From contig NC_081552.1 in the NCBI RefSeq assembly GCF_963082655.1, positions 195,686,598-195,750,597 of the forward strand: a stretch of DNA of 64,000 bases. The letters are read 5' to 3'. Positions 43,251-52,845 of this stretch are shown in pieces. How positions within the stretch are numbered: the first letter of the stretch is position 1; each line of letters begins with the position of its first letter. This stretch comes from Stomoxys calcitrans. Its lineage: Eukaryota; Arthropoda; Insecta; Diptera; Muscidae. The notes beneath the pieces are model-generated. The model was not told the DNA's origin and searched no databases. It was given only the letters and a program-made list of their open reading frames with translations. The position numbers and the translations under genes were made by a program.

Positions 43251-45190
43251 TCATATAAAACGATCTCCCGATTTGACTTCTTGAGCCCCTGGCAGCCTCA
43301 ATTTCCATCCGATTTGGCTAAAATTTTGTAGAAAGTGTTCTGCTATGACTTCCGATTCTGATTGTGTCAAGTATGGTCCAAATCGGTCTATAAGCTGATA
43401 TAGCTCCCATATAAACCGATCTCGCGATATGACTTCTTGAGCCCTTACAAGCCACAATGTTTGTTCTATTTCGCTGAAATTGAGCATGTGGTGTTCCGTT
43501 ATGACTTTCAACAATTGTGTCCAATACGGTCCAAATCGGTCTATAAGCTGATATAGTTCCCATATAAACAGATCTCCCGATTTGACTTCTTGAGCTCTTA
43601 CAAGCCGCAATTTTTGTCCGATTTCGCTAAAATTGAGCATGTGGTGTTCTGTTATGACTTCCAACAACTGTGCCAAGTACCGATCTCCCGATTTGATTTC
43701 TTGAGCCCTAACAAGCCGCAATTTTTGTCCGATTTCTCTGAAAATATGCTCAAAGTAATACCTTATGACTTCCAACAACTGTGCCAAGTACGGTCCACAT
43801 CGGTGTAGAAACTGTTATAGCTCCCATAAAAACCGATCTACCGATTTGACTTCTTGAGCCACTGGAAGCCGCAATTTTTTTCCAATTTGGCTGAAATGAA
43901 ACACGCGGTGCTCTGTTATGACTTCCAACAATTATGTCAAGTATGGACCAAATCGGTCTAAAAGCTGATATAGCTCCCATATATAACTTCTTGCGCCCTT
44001 ACAAGTCGCAAATTTTCCGATTTGGCTGAAATTAAGCATGAGGTGGTCGGTTATGGCCTCCTACAACTGCGCCAAGTACGGTCTGAATCGGTCTATAACC
44101 TGATATAGCTCCCATACAAACCGATCTCCCGATTTGACTTCTTGAGCCCCTGGAATCCCCAATTTTTGTCCGATTTGGTTGAAATTTTGCATGTGGTGTT
44201 CTGTTATGACTTCCAACAACTGTGCCAGGTATGGTCCAAATCGGTCTATACGCTGATATAGCTCCCATATAAACCGATTTCCTAATATGACCTCTTGAGC
44301 CTTTACAAGCCGCAGTTATTGCCCGATTTAACTGAAATTTTGCACGTGGTGTTCTGTTATGACCTCCAACAACTTTACTCAGTAAGAAACAAAACGGTCT
44401 ATAACTTGATATGGCTCCCGTGTAAACCAATCTCCTGATTTGACTGCTTGAGCCCATGGATGCCGGAATTTTGGCCTGATTTGGCTGAATGGTGCATTCT
44501 GTTATGACTTCCAATAACTATGCTAAGAATGGTCCAAATTAGTCTATAACATGGGAGGCCACCGTAGCGCAGAGGTTATCATGTCCGCCTATGACGGACA
44601 TGATAACGGACGGACGGAATCCTGGCGAGACCACCACAAAAAATTTCAGCGGTGGTTTTCCCCTCCTAATGCTGGCAACAATTGTGAGGTACTATGCCAT
44701 GTTAAACTTCCCTCCAAAGAGGTGTTGCACTGCGGCACGCCGTTCGGACTCGGCTATAAAAAGGAGGCCCCTTATCATTGAGCTTAAACTTCAATTGGAC
44801 TGCACTCATTGATATATGAGAAGATTGCCCCTGTTCCTAAGTGGAATGTTCATGGCCAAAACTTGCAATTTGCATAGTCCATAAGATGATATACGTCCCA
44901 TATAAACCGATCTCCCGATTTTACTTTTTAAGCCCTTCCAAGTCGCAATTTTTGTCCGATTCGGCTGAAATTTTGCATGTGGTGTTCCGTTATGACTTTC
45001 AACAAGTGTGTCAAGTACGGTCCAAATCGGTGTAGAAACTGATATATATCTTTCAAGTAATCCGGTCTCTCGTTCGTCCTTGTTCGGTTTCTAGAAAATT
45101 TAATTTGTTGTGGTTTTTGCTTGTTGAGTCTCTTATGGGCGCAATTCTTATTTGAATTGGCTGAAATTTGACCTCTTATGTGGTCTCAAT
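43251..45190 (+). repeat. array of 153-bp family A monomers, with SINE
   Basis: About ten monomers (GATATAGCTCCCATATAAAC, CGATTTGACTTCTTGAGCCC, GACTTCCAACAACTGTGCC). A ~180-codon frame stays open on the minus strand across 43787-43251 because the unit is 51 codons. Neither element end is clear. Confidence 0.72.
44554..44875 (+). mobile_element. tRNA-derived SINE, family 1, with target duplication (322 bp)
   Basis: Head GGAGGCCACCGTAGCGCAGA and full body to TTGCAT. Flanked by imperfect 13-bp duplications AGTCTATAACATG (44541-44553) and AGTCCATAAGATG (44876-44888). A short inverted duplication has replaced the B box (CGTCCGTC-type GGACGGACGGAATCC). Confidence 0.85.
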
Positions 45191-45194
45191 TCAA

Positions 45195-45760
45195 TTATGG
45201 TCCGAATCGGAGGTACTTTTAACGCTTCCTTTCAACAGGGCTTATAAAGATAGACTTTTTGGTTATTATCTTTTTGACAACAATGGTTTAAACAGCTCAC
45301 GCACCTTGCGTGTTTTGTTTCGCTGTCAAACATTTTCAGTTTGGTCTATACTTTAACCATGAATCGTCTTACAAACGAACAACGCTTGCAAATCATTGAA
45401 TTTTATTATCAAAATTCGTGCTCTGTTATGAAAATTCATCGCGTGCTTCTTCCATTCCATCGACGAATCTCATTTTTGGCTCAATTGGTACGTAAATAAG
45501 CAGAATTATCGATTTTGGAGTGCAGATAAGCCAGAAGTATTGCAAGAGCTACCAAAGGATCCAGAAAACAGTCACAGTTTGGTGCTGTTTATGGGCTGGT
45601 GGCATCATTGGACCGTACTTCTTCAAAGATGATGCGAATCGTAATGTAACTGTGAATGGTGAGCACTATCGTGAGATGTAATCCCACTTTTTTTATGCAA
45701 AATGCAAGAGCTTGACTTGCATGACATGTGGTTTCACCAGGACGGTGCCACATGCCACAC
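45195..45760 (+). pseudogene. DDE transposase relic (mariner/Tc1-like), internally deleted
   Basis: ATG at 45359 opens MNRLTNEQRLQIIEFYYQNS, the helix-turn-helix N-terminus of a large family of insect Tc1/mariner-like transposases. After HRVLLPF the sequence jumps to SHFWLNWYVNKQNYRFWS, GGIIGPYFFKDDANRNVTVN and MWFHQDGATCHT, which holds the second catalytic Asp. The DEAHF segment with the first Asp is lost in the deletion (about 100 codons). Frameshifted, and ends abruptly against repeat R. Confidence 0.85.
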
Positions 45761-45763
45761 ATC

Positions 45764-45862
45764 TTCAGCTCTAACGTTTCTAAATTTCAAAGACATATCT
45801 CTACCCGTTCTCACATGACATATTTTTTACTAGTTTTTTTTTCGATTGTCTCCCACTGTGAG
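45764..45862 (+). repeat. repeat R, copy 4 (3' part)
   Basis: AGCTCTAACGTTTCTAAATT, TCAAAGACATATCTCTACCC, TTTTACTAGTTTTTTTTTCG and CCCACTGTG, as in the end of the other copies. Confidence 0.55.
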
Positions 45863-46066
45863 ACGATTGGGTCGGTCCTGAAGCCAGACTTCACAGCCCT
45901 GATTTACACTAAGCCCTATCCTCAAAAACCATCCACCATAAAAAGATCTTTCATTTGGCGACTATAAAGCAGCCATGCCATTTTATTTAAAGACTAAGCA
46001 AATTCCTCCATAAAATTTGTGTGTTTAAATTCTTCAACTTCTACTAAAATTGTTGGTCACACTCAC

Positions 46067-47773
46067 CTCCTTTTTTTGGGGACTATTGCGTGGCGGCAAC
46101 ACATCGAAAACTTTTGTACTACCATCCAGGTACTCCTCACAATGATGATATTGTTTAACAATGACATACTCTGTGGCCAACTGTGCGGCAGTGGCTATTG
46201 CGGGCGGATATGGTAAACTTGAAGTTGTTGAGTTTATGCATGCAGCCAGCATTGTAGCATCACTTCCGCTTCCTGGCTTAGCCATTGTCGTTGTCGTTGT
46301 CGTCGTCGTCGTCATTGTCGCTGTAAGTCTTGATGAGTTTTGTGTTACTTTAGGAATTTCTTCTTTGGTATTATTTGGCATTGATTGATTGAAATTGCCC
46401 GTAGAGTAGTTGGTGGTACAGGTGGAGGAGGAGAAGGTTTTTGTTGTTGCGGTGCTGGTGCTGGTGGAGGTGGCAGTGTTGTCGGTTTGACATCGGGGGG
46501 AACTTTGAGCAGCACTTATTTCAGAGCTGCCAGCGAATGTATTGCCCTTTTCATTGTCCTTTGGTTGTTGCTCTATGAGTTGATTGCTCACTATGCCAGT
46601 GCCTGCAGAGACATTAGCATTCACCATCTTTTCGTCCTGACCATTTTGATAATGGAGCAGGGCCATGATTAGATCGGCACATGTCGTTTGTGCATCAACA
46701 CCGGCAATCCAATGCTTTTCACCATCAATCCAAATTGAGACATTATCCGATAGCGTTTCCATTGAGGCCAGCGAATCATCATCGTCATCGTTATCATCGA
46801 TGATAATAAGGTTGTCATGGTTGTTGTTGTTGTTGTTGTTGTGACCACCACCACCTCTGGCATCTTTGACAATATTATCAATGTCAGTGGCTACAATGTG
46901 GGCGAAAGTTTTTTGGTGTTTGTTGTTGTGGTTGTTGCTGCTGTCATCAACGAAAATAGTTTCTTGTCCAACATTACCCATGAATGTCAATGCATTTGTG
47001 TCATCTTTGTGCAAAGCCATTACTCGAACTGTAGGATGATCCTGCCTTGCCGAGTACTCCTCATAGATATCTTCTTCAGTTTCTATGTCTACAACAACAA
47101 TATCACAGTTATTGGCTTGACCCTTATTCTGTATGCTCCTGCTGTTGGGGCCATTGCTAGTGCTGTTGATGTTATCCTTTAAACTTTTCTTTGCACCATG
47201 TGCCAGCGACTGCTGTTCACATTGTTGCTGCTGTCTTGCATGATGTTTCCGACTCTTCATCGGCTCATCGCTAAGCGGGCACAACACATTGCCATTGGTG
47301 GCATTGGCATTATTGGAGAACATTGTCATTCGTATGTCGTTGGCATAAAAACGTTGCCGTTGTTGCTGCAACAGCTGTATATGCTGCTGTACACTATTGT
47401 CAATGGTGTCGTAGTCCTGATACCATATGCCATGGGCATATGCTTTGATTAGACTACCAGGGGCTGTCATGGCAGTGTCATTAATGTCATTGTCACCACC
47501 TCCTCGAAGAGCTTTATTGATTTCACTTGAGTTTGATGGAATATGGTTAGCATTACCATTTGCAAATGTTGATGATGATTGCAGTGGGGCCAGAGTGGAC
47601 CCCACCAACAACACCATTGGCGATGACGGCCTATTTGTTGAAGCTGACAGAGAGTGGGATACTTTGTTATTACTTTGATTCCGGCCAATGTAGTTGTTGT
47701 TGTTGTTGTTGTTGTTATTGCTGCTACTGCTGTTGTTCACATTACTGATGTGGCCGAAGGTCTTATTGGTCAT
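46067..47773 (-). CDS. meru: meru-like RASSF9/10 protein, first coding exon (569 codons)
   Basis: This exon encodes the N-terminal part of a Ras-association (RA) domain protein of the RASSF9/10 type; in Drosophila this family member is Meru, a cortical protein linking planar and apical-basal polarity in sensory organ precursor division. Seen: ATG at 47773 with an in-frame TAG upstream at 47815-47813, so this is the first possible Met in the exon. Residues 16-27 are poly-Asn, 311-318 His/Asn, 326-334 acidic. The RA fold starts near residue 345 (SIWIDGEKHWIAGVD, then TTCADLIMALL) and its second half starts near 534 (EYVIVKQYHHCEEYL); between them lie about 157 residues of Ser/Thr/Asn-rich sequence including a run of Thr. 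The exon ends in GAG followed by GTGAGT, a strong donor, phase 0. Known: N-terminal RASSFs pair an RA domain with coiled coils. Assignment to RASSF9/10 rather than RASSF8 rests on the RA sequence and the downstream exons. Confidence 0.82.
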
Positions 47774-48063
47774 TATTGTCCGTCCTGCTGTTGTTTTTTG
47801 CCGTGTTGGTTCCTAATTTTATTTTCCTATGCCAATGTTGCTCTTGACCAGGCCCTTTGTCCCAAAAGGACAACTCCCCTTGAGTGATGTTCCTTGTCTG
47901 CCTTATGGCTTCAATTACTATCGATGTCGTAGTCGTTCTCTTTCTTTTTGTTGTTTTTGCTGCTTCTGCTTCTCGTTGCCCTTGATTGTTTCAATCATTG
48001 AGAATATCCTCTTTCGCAGAAAGTCGTTAGCGTCTCTTCATTGATGTGTTTAATTGTTGTTAT
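47774..48063 (-). promoter_or_regulatory. candidate 5' leader of the meru-like gene, with two upstream ORFs
   Basis: In gene direction a splice-acceptor-like site (TATGTATTTTTGCAG, ending at 48064) lies 290 nt before the start codon, so this stretch is probably 5'UTR of the ATG exon and an earlier non-coding exon lies upstream. It contains two short upstream ORFs: 48041-48027 (ATG plus three codons, then TAA) and 47998-47918 (26 codons, then TAG). Neither overlaps the main start. The acceptor is inferred from sequence only; transcription could instead start inside this stretch. Confidence 0.5.
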
Positions 48064-48420
48064 CTGCAAAAATACATATAAAGCATGACTTTCGATTAGA
48101 TTTGATGAGATGAGCAACAATACGAATATCAAAAGAAACAGAGCTGTACAAATGTATCTGTCTGCCACTACAACAATAATGGGCAAAAAGTCAACGCAAT
48201 GACTTCCTGCAGGAAATCAAAGTGAATTGTTGAAGTCAATCTTAATAATTAATTGCATGGAAAGGATCATTGTTGGAACGGCCTTAGGATGTTAAATTTG
48301 AATTGTCTTCAGAGTTGGAAAACGAATTTTGTAGCAATTAAATTAATAGTCAGTTTATGAACAACCATAGTTGGTAGTTTTGTCTTTGAGATTTTTCACA
48401 CAGTTTATTTAAAGTAAACA
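48064..48420. other. unique DNA upstream of the meru-like ATG exon
   Basis: No repeat or ORF of note. By inference the intron or promoter region of the meru-like gene; no core promoter motif is convincing. Confidence 0.4.
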
Positions 48421-48485
48421 AGAAAAGACTAAAGTCGAGCGGTGCCGACTCTATAATACCATACACCTACCCTTAGATGGAAATT
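48421..48485 (-). mobile_element. family C tail fragment
   Basis: AAGTCGAGCGGTGCCGACTC is the hairpin end of family C (compare 26314-26333), followed by ATAATACCATACACCTACCC. Confidence 0.6.
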
Positions 48486-49090
48486 GCCAGCTATATCTTA
48501 TTATGAACCCTTCCCCATACCAGAAACCAGATCTCGGAGATGGGTGCATTGAAATGTTGTGTGCCACTTTTTGGTACCAGACAAAACACGAATTTGTTAT
48601 AAAATTTTTGGGGGGGGGACGCCCCATCCCAAAACCCACCCAAACGGACATGTTTACCGATTGGGACAATATGGGTATCAAATGAAAGGTATTTAAGAGT
48701 AGAGTACGAATTTGGCATAACAATTTCACCCTAAGTGTCGGTGGGGTCCCCCACCTAAAAAAACAACACCCAACAGAACACTTTTAACGCTTTGGCCAAT
48801 ATGGGTATTAAATGAAAGGTATTTAAAAGTAGAGTACAAATATGACAGAAAAAATTTATTCCTTGGTGTCTGAGGGACCTCCCCACCCCCCAAAACCTCC
48901 CAGCAGGACATATTTACCACATGCGACAATATGGATATCAAATGAATGGTATTTGGAAGTTAAATATGAATATGGTATAAAGAATTGGGTCCAAGTACAT
49001 TGGGGGCCGCCCCAGGCCCCAAAATCCACGCCACAAGTAGCGCCCAAAATCAAAAGTGGACGGGAAAATATGGGACTTAAATGAAAGGTA
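48486..49090 (+). repeat. family B tandem repeats
   Basis: Four units with CAATATGGGTATCAAATGAA and GGGGGACGCCCCATCCC; no element ends. Confidence 0.65.
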
Positions 49091-49091
49091 T

Positions 49092-49403
49092 GGAGGCCAC
49101 CGTAGCGCAGAGGTTAGCATGTCCGCCTATGACGCTGAACGCCTGGTTTCGAATCCTGGCGAGACCATCAGAAAAAATGTTCAGCGGTGGTTTTCGCCTC
49201 CTAATGCTGGCAACATTTGTGAGGCACTATGCCATGTATTAGAACTTCTCTCCAAAGAGGTGTCGCACTGCGGCACGCCGTTCGGACTCGGCTATAAAAA
49301 GGAGGCCCCTTATCATTGAGCTTAAATTTGAATCGAACTGCACACATTGATATGTGAGAAGTTTGCCCCTGTTCCTTAGTGGAATGCTCATCGGCAAAAT
49401 TTG
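49092..49403 (+). mobile_element. tRNA-derived SINE, family 1, near full length
   Basis: GGAGGCCACCGTAGCGCAGA head, B box with one change (GGTTTCGAATCC), complete body to GGCAAAATTTG. Inserted in family B repeats. Confidence 0.85.
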
Positions 49404-49734
49404 ATCTGGAAGGAAACATAGGCTATATAATTTTTTGATATGGGGAGGGGGGCGGAACCTCCCCCTTACCCCAAAAGTACTACCCAAAAATAAAAAAGTG
49501 GTGGGATCGGGACAATATGGGATTCAAATGAAAGGTATTCCAGAGTAGAGTAAGAATTTCATAATAAAAGTTGCAAGTACAAGTACCTGGGGGCCGCCCC
49601 AGCCCCAAAACCCCTTAAAATAGGTTTATTTGACAATCATAACAATATGGGACTCAAATGAAAGGTAATCGGGAGTAGATTGCGAATATGGTCAGGAAGA
49701 AGAAATATGCTTTATAATTTTTTGATAACGGAAA
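49404..49734 (+). repeat. family B tandem repeats, continued
   Basis: Two units (GGACAATATGGGATTCAAAT, GGGGGCCGCCCCAGCCCC) resuming after the SINE. Confidence 0.6.
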
Positions 49735-51195
49735 CAGGTGAATTTTGAACTGTTCAGCCACCTCGTTGATAGATCTGCGACAGTCGAGGGCGGTTTTTGT
49801 GTTCAGAAATAAGTTCTCCAGGGATTTAATGGCTGCCTGGCTGTCTGAGAAGATATTTATGGCAATTGTGGTAAAGACATTATATCTTAGCCATTCCACC
49901 ACTTCCTTATTTGCAAGGATCTCCGCCTGATACACACTGCAGTGGTCGGGTAACCTTTTCGATATGACCAGTTCTAGATCTTTAGAGTACACCCTAAAGC
50001 CCACTTGGCCCTTTAGTTTGGAACCATCCGTATAGAAGTCTATGTAACTTTGGTTACCAGGGATATCGTAGTTCCAATCGCTTCTATCGGGAATAGTGGT
50101 ACAGTAATTTTTATCAAAAAAGCGGCTCAGGTAGGGCGTAATCCACACTGCCTGGAACATCGGATATTGGGTAAAGAATAACACATTGTCCGTAGCCGCC
50201 AGCCACATGACCAGTGAGAAAGCTCCCTTAACCTTACGACAGTGGTCGCTACATTTTGGGTAGCCACAATGGCCAGAGGCATAAGATGTAGCATTTAATT
50301 CAGTGCATCACATGGTGTCGACCTCAGTGCGGCTGTGATGATCCGGTTAAGTATTGAGCACTAGGTGGATTTTTCAAGCGCCGTCCACCAGACCACAACA
50401 CCATATAGCATAATAAGTCTGTCAACTGCAGTATATACCCAATACATGATACGCAGTCTAAATCCCCAACTTTTGCAAATGGCTCACTTGCAGGTGTATA
50501 GGGTGAGAGTGGCCTTTTTTGCCCTTTCCAACATGCTGGATTTGAAGTTCAATTTCCTGTCCAGCAAAACACCCAGGTATTTTGCACTTTCTGTAAATGG
50601 AACATTCTCTCCACCCAGGTTCCACTGAAGGCAACTTGTATCTCCTGCTGAAAAGAACTACTACTGTCTGTCACGGATTTACGCCAAGACTATTTTCCGT
50701 AGGCCACTTCCCTATTGCACGCAGAGCTTCCTGAAGTATATGTCTTAGAGTGCTGGGAACTTTCCTCTAACCGCCATAGCCACGTCATCAGCATACGCGA
50801 CCACTTTTGCACCTTTTTCTTCCTGAGACAATAATATATATTTTTAATGGCTATATTCCAAGTTAGAGGAGGCAGTACACCTCCTTGAGGTGTTCCTCTG
50901 CTAATCCATCTTTTTAGATCCACAGATCCCAAGTCTGACGTAATGCATCTTTTACTAATAAACTTTCTTACGGTAGAGTCGATGCCTATCAACTCTAACT
51001 CCTTGATGATTGGTGTCGGTTTTTCCTTGACAGCGAGAGAACCCTCTAGGTAGCCATACGACCCTCTGGGTCGTAAATGGCCATTTCAGTGAACTTGCCT
51101 TTACTATATGCATGCTGCTGCCGCGACAGGCGATCTCCAGGCATCTTCACCCCAAGATATATTTCTATCAACCTCTCAAGAGTCTTCAGCATAAA
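49735..51195 (-). mobile_element. LINE fragment: RT core to RNase H
   Basis: Minus strand: IIGIDSTVRKF-type entry, RWISRGTPQGGVLPPLTWN (RT motif near 50895), VVAYADDVAMAV catalytic box (about 50770-50805), a thumb region, then an RNase H domain from ~50080 (FYTDGSKLKGQVGF with catalytic Asp; VYQAEILA with Glu; NIFSDSQAAIKSL with Asp; ending NEVAEQFKIHL). Frameshifted in the RT. Same family as the pieces at 27420 and 34458. The 5' half is absent. Confidence 0.8.
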
Positions 51196-51199
51196 TTTT

Positions 51200-51252
51200 T
51201 ATATAACATTTCGATAAGCCCCCCATCCTATGGTGGTGGGTACAAAAAAGTT
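51200..51252 (-). mobile_element. DINE-like head fragment
   Basis: CCCCCCATCCTATGGTGGTG followed by GGTACAAAAA, the inverted family A head. Confidence 0.5.
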
Positions 51253-51324
51253 TTCTTTTGCCAAATAGCTTCCATTTTAACCGCCTTGTGGACGGCGTGG
51301 GGAATCTTGTAAAATCCCCTATAA

Positions 51325-51408
51325 TTCAGCTAAATTTGAATCGGACATTACTTATTGATATGAGAAACGTTTTCCTGTACCTTAATGCGATGTTCGTGGG
51401 AAAATTTA
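51325..51408 (+). repeat. SINE family 1 tail, degenerate
   Basis: TTCAGCTAAATTTGAATCGG, TTGATATGAGAAACGTTTTCC and AATGCGATGTTCGTGGGAAA follow the order of the SINE 3' body with many changes. Confidence 0.4.
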
Positions 51409-51887
51409 ATGGATGGACAAACATAGTCAGAATGTCTCTTACATATAATTTTGTCATATCATCTGATAGAGGGTATAAATGGTAGCAATTTTTTGCAACC
51501 GCAAAATCCATTTCAAAAAATTATTTTTTTTTCATATTTCATTTATTTTATAAAAACCACATTCCACGTACATGACCCCTACACAACCAATTAAGCCATT
51601 TTCCCAGCATAACAAGCTAAGACCACCACCACATTCCATCATCAAATTGGAATTTTCCCAAGGCCATAATTCAAAGTGGCGATGGGTAGACAGAAACAAG
51701 AAACTAAGTAATGTATCAAGCATTTGCCCTTTTTTTGAAAGTTGCGCATTCACAAAGCAGAAAATTGGCAATACAAAAAAAGGCAAAGAAATTTGCATTT
51801 GGGATCCTTTAAACTTTTAAAACTAAAAAAAAATAACACATTTCATCCCTTATGCGCTGTGCTTTTCATACACAAGGTGTAACTGGC

Positions 51888-51925
51888 CGGCCGACCGACC
51901 GACCAACCAACCGACCGACCGACCT
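51888..51925 (+). repeat. (GACC)n microsatellite
   Basis: GGCCGACCGACCGACCAACC and further GACC units, about nine in total. Confidence 0.85.
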
Positions 51926-52104
51926 CATACATCACTTGGTGTCATTGCTCAAAAGAGTTCTTCCTAAAATACTTTTCCTTTAAGTACAGTTCTAAGTGCA
52001 ATTGACTGTGGCAAACGGCAGAGTAAACGTCAAAGTTGTTACTTTTGTCGTTGTTGTTGTTGTTTTATTTCCTTGATATTATCCCAATGTGATGTATAAA
52101 TGTA

Positions 52105-52336
52105 CAGGGTGGCTGATGAATATTGCTACAATGATGAATATTGCTACATTTTTTTTTCGGTGTATGGAATACATTTTTCTTTTATTCATGTTAAATTAAA
52201 TTATTAAATTAATTATTAAATTATTATTAATTAAATTAATTAATTAATTAATTAAATTAATTATTAAATTATTATTATTAAATAGAAAAAAAGTTATTAC
52301 ATTTTTTTTTGGTAGCGGCTTTCATCAGCCACCCTG
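52105..52336 (+). mobile_element. Tc1/mariner-type MITE with AT-rich core (232 bp)
   Basis: Inverted ends CAGGGTGGCTGATGAA and TTCATCAGCCACCCTG, flanked by TA at 52103-52104 and 52337-52338. The core is a TTAATTAAAT-type low-complexity run (52185-52285). No coding capacity. Confidence 0.87.
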
Positions 52337-52339
52337 TAC

Positions 52340-52845
52340 TTTAGTTAAATGCATGATTGCATGTGCGCCAGTCGCTACATATGTGTGTGTCAAATGTGTA
52401 TTAGGGTGGTTGGAGAATATGGATAAAATTTGGGCAAACTTTTTGGTAGTACGGAAATGGCTATATCGCATAAGGAAGTGTTTGTAAGTCAAGGGGTGTA
52501 TCAAAACTTTTTTGAAATCTTTTACAGATAGACATTGGCAAACCGCCTCACTTTACTTTTGATACACTTCACTGCAGAACTGCATTAGTATCTGGTCCTA
52601 CTCGTAGTTTGCACGACGATTCACATACCCAAACGTTTATTAAGCCTCCTACACATAGAAATGTCAGGGGAAAGCAAGTTTTATTCAATAAAGACTAATC
52701 AAAGAAAATCCTTTTTTTTGGAAAAAAAATGCAAAAAAAAAAATAAAATTTGTTCACATTTTTTGGCTTGCAAACTGTAGACATACTGAATTATCGTATG
52801 TTGAAGCATACTGCAGCAAACTCATTGTAAATCCCAATCATGCAT
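52340..52845. other. no gene recognised
   Basis: AT-rich, poly-A near 52716-52748; nothing recognisable. Confidence 0.4.

Larger units (their letters stand above)
24178..46066 (-). other. intron between meru-like exons A and B (about 21.9 kb)
   Basis: Bounded by GTGAGT (46066-46061) and TGCAG (24182-24178). Most of it is TE sequence: DINE-like elements, a near full-length dead LINE, MITEs, SINEs, two inverted repeats and two minisatellite blocks. Stretches without recognisable repeats are 24190-24870, 33400-34280 and 39770-40560; I see no exon in them. Confidence 0.75.

Noticed and set aside
43251..43787. 178-codon minus-strand open frame as a gene
   Set aside because: Another frame of the same 153-bp repeat array.
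46817..47182. plus-strand frames rich in Val opposite the meru-like exon
   Set aside because: Antisense of Asn/Thr/Asp codon repeats; no independent support.
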